Shown here: piece after piece, positions 60,173-64,000 of the stretch
Numbering within the stretch: the first letter of the stretch is position 1
How the letters are laid out: each line of letters begins with the position of its first letter
DNA from: Streptomyces sp. AC1-42W
Lineage (GTDB): Bacteria > Actinomycetota > Actinomycetes > Streptomycetales > Streptomycetaceae
DNA: 64,000 bases
Assembly: GCF_003248355.1 (NCBI RefSeq)
Contig: NZ_QKWY01000001.1
Location: 248,001 to 312,000 of the forward strand
Direction of reading: 5' to 3'
The notes under the pieces: model-generated
Database searches by the model: none
The model's input: only the letters and a program-made list of their open reading frames with translations
Told to the model about the DNA's origin: nothing
Translations under genes and position numbers: made by a program

Positions 60173-61416
60173 GCCGGCTGCTCCTCGTCCGTGGCGGCGC
60201 AGGCGTCCAGGACCGGGCGGGCCCGCTCCGGGGTGAGCGTGCGGTAGGCGGCGGCGACCCGGACCAGCCGGGCGACCTCGCCGTCCTGGTCGGTGGCGTG
60301 CTGGGCGGCGACGGCCGCCGCCTCGCCCGCCGGGGCGCCGGAGTCGCGGGCCAGCAGCGCGGCCTTGATCCAGTACGCGTCGGCGAGCGGCGAGCCGGGG
60401 CCGGTCCCGGCGGCGGCCTCGGCGGCGGGCAGCAGGGTGTCCGGCACGTAGTGGCGCAGCTTCTCGACCGCGTCCGCGATGTCCGCGGCCCAGCGGTCGA
60501 CGCGCAGGTCGGCCGGGGTGTCGAAGCGGGTCAGCTCCCGCAGCAGCGGGCGCGGGGGCTCGAAGGGCTGGTCCGGGAAGGCCGTCATCAGCTCGAACCA
60601 GAGGCCGTGCAGCCGCGCCTGCGCCCGCCAGAGCTTGGCGCGGCGGCGGGCGTTGCTCAGGGCCGGGACGGAGGCGCCGACCGCGAAGAAGGCGAAGAGG
60701 ACGACCTGGGCGGCCTCGGTGACCTCGTCGAAGCGCAGCGCGAAGGACCCGCTCGGATCGTCCACGACGCTGACCCAGAGGAACAGCGTGCGGCTGACGG
60801 TGTAGCCGACGCCGATGAACATCGCGAACGTCATCATCCCGAGCCCGACGCGCAGATGACGCATCCGGGCGCTCGCGGTGGCCAGCGCCCACTGGTAGGC
60901 GCAGACGGCGGACGCGGCGCCGAGATAGAGGTAGAAGACGCTCATGTACAGCGTGGCGCCCCACTGCCCGGCGTGGTCGGCGACGAAGCGGTCCGAGGGC
61001 GTGGCCCGGTCCACGACGGTGAAGAACAGCACGGTCAGCAGCACCAGTGTGGCGACCGACGCCTTGGTGGCCACCTGCTGGATCAGCCGGGCGAACCGTA
61101 CGTGCCGGGGCACGTCGCCCTCGTCCGCGTACTGCCCGTAGATCGCCACGATGTAGCTGAGAATGGCCAGAATCGCGATGGTGGCCGTGTAGTGCTTGAT
61201 GAGCACGGAGAGGTCGGTGACCGGGCTGTCGTTGAGCCCGACGCGCACGAACCGGGTCTTCGTCCACAGCGCCAGGGCGAATCCCGCGTAACAGCCCCAC
61301 AGCGCCCGGCGCCTGCGGTCCTCCTCGTCGCCCCACAGGGCGGCCGGCATGCGCCAGAGGGCGACGGCTGTCATCAGGCCCGCTATGAGATAGCCGGCGA
61401 GGTCGAGCGGGGTCAC
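60169..61416 (-). CDS. MAB_1171c-type integral membrane protein
   Basis: 415 residues with seven predicted membrane segments in the N-terminal ~265 residues (LAGYLIAGLMTAVALWRMPA, YTATIAILAILSYIVAIYG, GLGMMTFAMFIGVGYTVSRT) and a helical cytoplasmic tail of ~150 residues (LWFELMTAFPDQPFEPPRPL). From memory this layout matches the MAB_1171c family of actinomycetes, usually beside an XRE regulator and an ImmA/IrrE protease. Transport is assumed by annotation convention but unproven. The GTG start was chosen over longer frames because the first helix follows directly. Confidence 0.8.
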   Translation of the reverse strand: MTPLDLAGYLIAGLMTAVALWRMPAALWGDEEDRRRRALWGCYAGFALALWTKTRFVRVGLNDSPVTDLSVLIKHYTATIAILAILSYIVAIYGQYADEGDVPRHVRFARLIQQVATKASVATLVLLTVLFFTVVDRATPSDRFVADHAGQWGATLYMSVFYLYLGAASAVCAYQWALATASARMRHLRVGLGMMTFAMFIGVGYTVSRTLFLWVSVVDDPSGSFALRFDEVTEAAQVVLFAFFAVGASVPALSNARRRAKLWRAQARLHGLWFELMTAFPDQPFEPPRPLLRELTRFDTPADLRVDRWAADIADAVEKLRHYVPDTLLPAAEAAAGTGPGSPLADAYWIKAALLARDSGAPAGEAAAVAAQHATDQDGEVARLVRVAAAYRTLTPERARPVLDACAATDEEQPA

Positions 61417-61487
61417 GGCGTGAGTCCTCGGGTGTGGGGGGAAGGAGGGACGGGCGGTACGGGGCGGTGCGTACGGCGGTACGGGTG

Positions 61488-62048
61488 TCACATCCGGCGG
61501 AACAGGCCGCCGCGGCGGTGCGCGACCGGGCGCGAGAGCGAGTTCGCGAGGCGACCCACCATGTCATCGCTCGTGACGTCGCGGGCCATGCGGGGGATGA
61601 GCGACGCACCGAATTCGGCCATGCGTTCGTCGTGGGTGTCGTACTGCGCGCGTGCCTGCACGGCGTCCGGGGTCAGCTCCGCGCCGGGGCCGACCATCCG
61701 GGAGATGAGCGAGGTGTCGAAGACCGGCAGCAGCCGCTGGAGCTGCTCCGCGTCCAGCGAGGTGCCGTGGTCGAACCACTCGTGGCACAGCTCGTGCAGG
61801 ATGACGTGCTGCGTCTGGTACTCGGTGGGGCGTCTGCGGTAGAGGACGAAGCTGGTGTCGGCGGCCTTCAGCCGCAGCCCGCAGGCCGCGTTGACGCGCG
61901 CCAGCCGGTCCGGCAGCTCATGCAGCACGATGGTCCGGCCGCGCGCCGCCTCCATGTTGGCCACCAGGCCCGGTATGGAGAACGGTGAGGGGATCGGCAG
62001 CTCCGCGAGCCCCTCCTCGCACTCCCGGCGCAACTTCCGCATGGACAT
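61488..62048 (-). CDS. ImmA/IrrE-family metallopeptidase
   Basis: A 186-residue zinc metallopeptidase with active site HELCHEWF (HExxH) near residue 87. The flanking pattern (FSIPGLVANMEAARGRTIVL at the N-terminus) is that of the ParH-like proteins found in Streptomyces. ImmA/IrrE proteases usually cleave the partner XRE repressor encoded next to them; that repressor is directly upstream, three bases from this ATG. This suggests a switch in which proteolysis derepresses the operon or another locus. Confidence 0.88.
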   Translation of the reverse strand: MSMRKLRRECEEGLAELPIPSPFSIPGLVANMEAARGRTIVLHELPDRLARVNAACGLRLKAADTSFVLYRRRPTEYQTQHVILHELCHEWFDHGTSLDAEQLQRLLPVFDTSLISRMVGPGAELTPDAVQARAQYDTHDERMAEFGASLIPRMARDVTSDDMVGRLANSLSRPVAHRRGGLFRRM

Positions 62049-62051
62049 GGG

Positions 62052-62498
62052 TCAGTCCCGCTGCCCGCCGCCGGCCGGGGGCCTGCGGTCCTCGGCGTCC
62101 CGGAGCAGGGACATCGCGAACTGCAGCAGCTCCGGCGGCAGCCCGTCCTCGGTCACGCCGCGACCGGCAAGCCCGCTGATCTCGCCGGTCCGCCGCTTGG
62201 CCAGGAACTGCAGCCCGGCCACCACGTCGTCCACGACCTCCGACTCCTCCTTGAAGAACCGCCAGTCCACGCCGAAGCCCAGGCCGAGCGCCTTAAGGAT
62301 CTCCTCGGACGGCTGGGTGACCTTGCCGGCCAGGATGTTGGAGAAGTAGCTGTGGGAGAGCGAGCCGCCCCGCTCCCTGACCAGGTCGGCGAAGAACCGT
62401 CCCGAGATCCGGCGGCCGGGGAAGGTCTTCTCGACCATGTACTCGACCTTCTGGCGCAGCGTCCGCAGCTCCGGCGCGCGCTCTTCGCCGTTGTCCAT
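62052..62498 (-). CDS. XRE-type DNA-binding protein
   Basis: 148 residues. The HTH spans ~30-75 (RFFADLVRERGGSLSHSYFS NILAGK pattern: a XRE helix pair with S..YFSN..AG.) after a helical start (LRTLRQKVEYMVEKTF). The C-terminal half is helical (SEVVDDVVAGLQFLAKRRTG). It begins the four-gene operon, is three bases from the metallopeptidase gene, and is the probable repressor cleaved by it. The ATG (62496-62498) is clear. Confidence 0.85.
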   Translation of the reverse strand: MDNGEERAPELRTLRQKVEYMVEKTFPGRRISGRFFADLVRERGGSLSHSYFSNILAGKVTQPSEEILKALGLGFGVDWRFFKEESEVVDDVVAGLQFLAKRRTGEISGLAGRGVTEDGLPPELLQFAMSLLRDAEDRRPPAGGGQRD

Positions 62499-63165
62499 CC
62501 GGCCCCCACGTTCACGTCCGCCGCAGACCCCTGTCCGGTTCCGGGGCGGCGCTCGATTCGGTCAACGGGCTCGTACTGTAACGAACGCCCGACCGCTGTC
62601 TCATGGGCGGGAGACCGGAGATGGCGAGAAGTGGAACAGTCTCGTCGAGTGTCCGGAGCGGGCTTGCGCAAACACTCTACGTCACTGTTAACTCGAAAAA
62701 ACACGGGCAGGGGGCCACGAGGGGAGTCCCTTGCCCGTGAAAACGGTGCTGTGCCGCGGCCTCTTCCGCCGCACAGGGGTGTAGCCCTTCACGACGGGGG
62801 ATGCGTGAAGGGCTACCCGTGCATTATGGCCCCTGCGCCCGGCAGTCATCAACTGACCGGCCGGTCAGTGTCCTTGCCCCGGCGCGCCACCGGTTGCCGG
62901 TTCCCGGCAGACGAACCCGCCCGTTTCGGCCGCCCGCGACCCGTTGCCGCGCCCGCCGCCCCGGTTACCATCGAAAAGAGCCGCCCGACGCGGCACCCGG
63001 AGCCGGTCCCGTACGAAGCCCTGCGAAGGACTACGCAGGACACGGTCCGTGACCGCGCGACCGCACCCCTGCGTTCGGCTCCCTTCGACTTCGCTTCGGC
63101 TTCCTTCGACGGCGTACCGCACGCGCGACGGCACATCCCCTCGCCCCCAGACGAAAAGGTTCCGC
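62499..63165. other. Long intergenic region with two hairpins and a long helicase leader
   Basis: No gene is supportable in these 667 bp. Two hairpins stand out: CACGGGCA...TGCCCGTG (62702-62739) and a perfect 13-bp stem GTAGCCCTTCACG / CGTGAAGGGCTAC with a 10-nt loop (62781-62816). TACCAT at 62966 is a possible -10 box, which would give the helicase a leader of about 190 nt with further small hairpins such as CCTGCG...CGCAGG (63020-63039). Confidence 0.55.
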
Positions 63166-64000
63166 TTGAACCGCGACCGCACACCCCGCTCCCACGACCG
63201 ATACTCCCGTACCCGAGGCCAGGGCGGTGCGGGCGCCGGCTCCCGAGCGGGCGGCGGCGGATTCCGTTCCCGGGGCGCGGGCCGCTCCGGCCAGGGCCGG
63301 CCGGGCCAGGGGGGCCGCCCCGGCGGCCGCACCCGCGGGCCCGTCGCCCGGCAGGGCGAGTTCGAGCTGCCGCAGACCGTCACGCCGCCGCTGCCCCCCG
63401 TCGCGGCCTTCGCCGACCTGGACCTGCCGGACGCCGTGCCGGCCGTGCTGGCCGCCCAGGGCGTCACCGAGCCGTTCCCGATCCAGGCGGCCACCCTGCC
63501 GAACTCGCTGGCCGGCCGCGACGTGCTGGGCCGGGGCCGCACCGGCTCCGGCAAGACCCTCGCCTTCGGCCTGGCCGTCCTCGCCCGCACGGCGGGCCGC
63601 CGCGCCGAGGCCCGGCACCCGCTGGCCCTGGTCCTGGTGCCCACCCGCGAGCTGGCCCAGCAGGTGACGGCCGCGCTGACCCCGTACGCGAAGCCGCTGC
63701 GGCTGCGGCTGGCCACCGTCGTCGGCGGCATGTCCATCGGCCGCCAGACGGCCGCGCTGCGCGGCGGCACGGACATCGTCGTGGCCACGCCGGGGCGCCT
63801 GAAGGACCTCATCGAGCGCGGCGACTGCTTCCTGGACCGGGTCGCGGTGACGGTACTGGACGAGGCGGACCAGATGGCCGACATGGGCTTCATGCCCCAG
63901 GTCACCCAGCTGCTCAACCAGGTCCCGCGGGACGGCCAGCGGATGCTGTTCTCGGCCACCCTGGACCGCAATGTGGACCTGCTCGTCCGCCGCTACCTGA
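63166..64000 (+). CDS. DEAD-box ATP-dependent RNA helicase, 3' end cut by window edge
   Basis: The first 278 codons are present. A ~60-residue Arg/Gly-rich head (GGGGFRSRGAGRSGQGRPGQ) leads into the helicase core: Q motif PFPIQAATLP, motif I GRTGSGKT (~127), Ia VPTRELAQQV, Ib TPGRLKDL, II LDEADQMAD (~232), III FSAT. It unwinds structured RNA in cold or stress; RGG tails bind RNA. The TTG start is supported by AAAAGG six bases upstream. The frame remains open at base 64000. A long structured leader precedes it, as for cold-shock helicases. Confidence 0.93.
   Translation, partial: MNRDRTPRSHDRYSRTRGQGGAGAGSRAGGGGFRSRGAGRSGQGRPGQGGRPGGRTRGPVARQGEFELPQTVTPPLPPVAAFADLDLPDAVPAVLAAQGVTEPFPIQAATLPNSLAGRDVLGRGRTGSGKTLAFGLAVLARTAGRRAEARHPLALVLVPTRELAQQVTAALTPYAKPLRLRLATVVGGMSIGRQTAALRGGTDIVVATPGRLKDLIERGDCFLDRVAVTVLDEADQMADMGFMPQVTQLLNQVPRDGQRMLFSATLDRNVDLLVRRYL

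Noticed and set aside
62781..62816. tRNA or riboswitch
   Set aside because: Only a simple stem-loop is visible; no cloverleaf, TPsiC arm or known aptamer core.
62801..63052. 83-codon open frame before the helicase
   Set aside because: Arg/Pro-rich composition, no ribosome site, overlaps the hairpin and the probable helicase promoter.

Overview
The window is about 70% GC with Streptomyces-style genes: GTG and TTG starts, short intergenic gaps, GC-rich hairpin terminators, and many regulators and SpoIIE-type phosphatases. Three copies of the 14-bp ParB site GTTTCACGTGAAAC lie at 9831, 25981 and 48128. Streptomyces parS sites cluster around oriC, so this is most likely chromosomal core near the origin. 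No rRNA or tRNA gene was recognised.

Layout. 1-9.8 kb: an aldo/keto reductase cut by the window edge and a divergent XRE regulator; small conserved proteins; a secreted D-Ala-D-Ala carboxypeptidase; a GntR-MFS pair; a mycothiol-dependent-type enzyme; a nitrilase-family hydrolase. 9.8-26 kb: a LURP-one-like protein, a thioredoxin-NHL fusion, a large SARP/NB-ARC/TPR regulator, an M18 aminopeptidase, a FadE5-like acyl-CoA dehydrogenase, an SseB-like protein, a pirin, an AI-2E-type transporter, a PAS-GAF-SpoIIE-HATPase protein and aspS. 26-33.7 kb: an L,D-transpeptidase lipoprotein, a two-component system, a VWA protein, an S4 RNA-binding protein, two membrane proteins and a MerR-PP2C fusion.

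33.7-39 kb is an insertion cluster. A complete 1401-bp IS4-family element sits in the centre of what was a 44-bp palindromic terminator. Past a universal stress protein gene, a tnpB gene is split by a complete 1442-bp IS110-family element. The non-coding left end of that element contains 11-nt stretches matching the target side and the donor side directly next to the CT cores, as expected of a bridge RNA. Removing the IS110 element restores the tnpB frame exactly.

39-55.5 kb: a CASTOR/POLLUX-like ion channel gene broken by an apparent internal deletion; a three-gene membrane locus (YqiJ-like OB-fold protein, YqiK-like flotillin, 1628-residue DUF3686 AAA ATPase); a PucR-type regulator; a deazaflavin-type oxidoreductase with a divergent MarR regulator; a KhtTU-like K+/H+ antiporter; and a second SPFH operon (flotillin plus NfeD-like protein). 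The two SPFH operons share an upstream dyad and spacing. 55.6-64 kb: an MFS transporter with a divergent AraC regulator, a PAS-GAF-SpoIIE phosphatase, a four-gene XRE / ImmA-IrrE / MAB_1171c-type / PAP2-like operon, and the start of a DEAD-box RNA helicase with a long leader.
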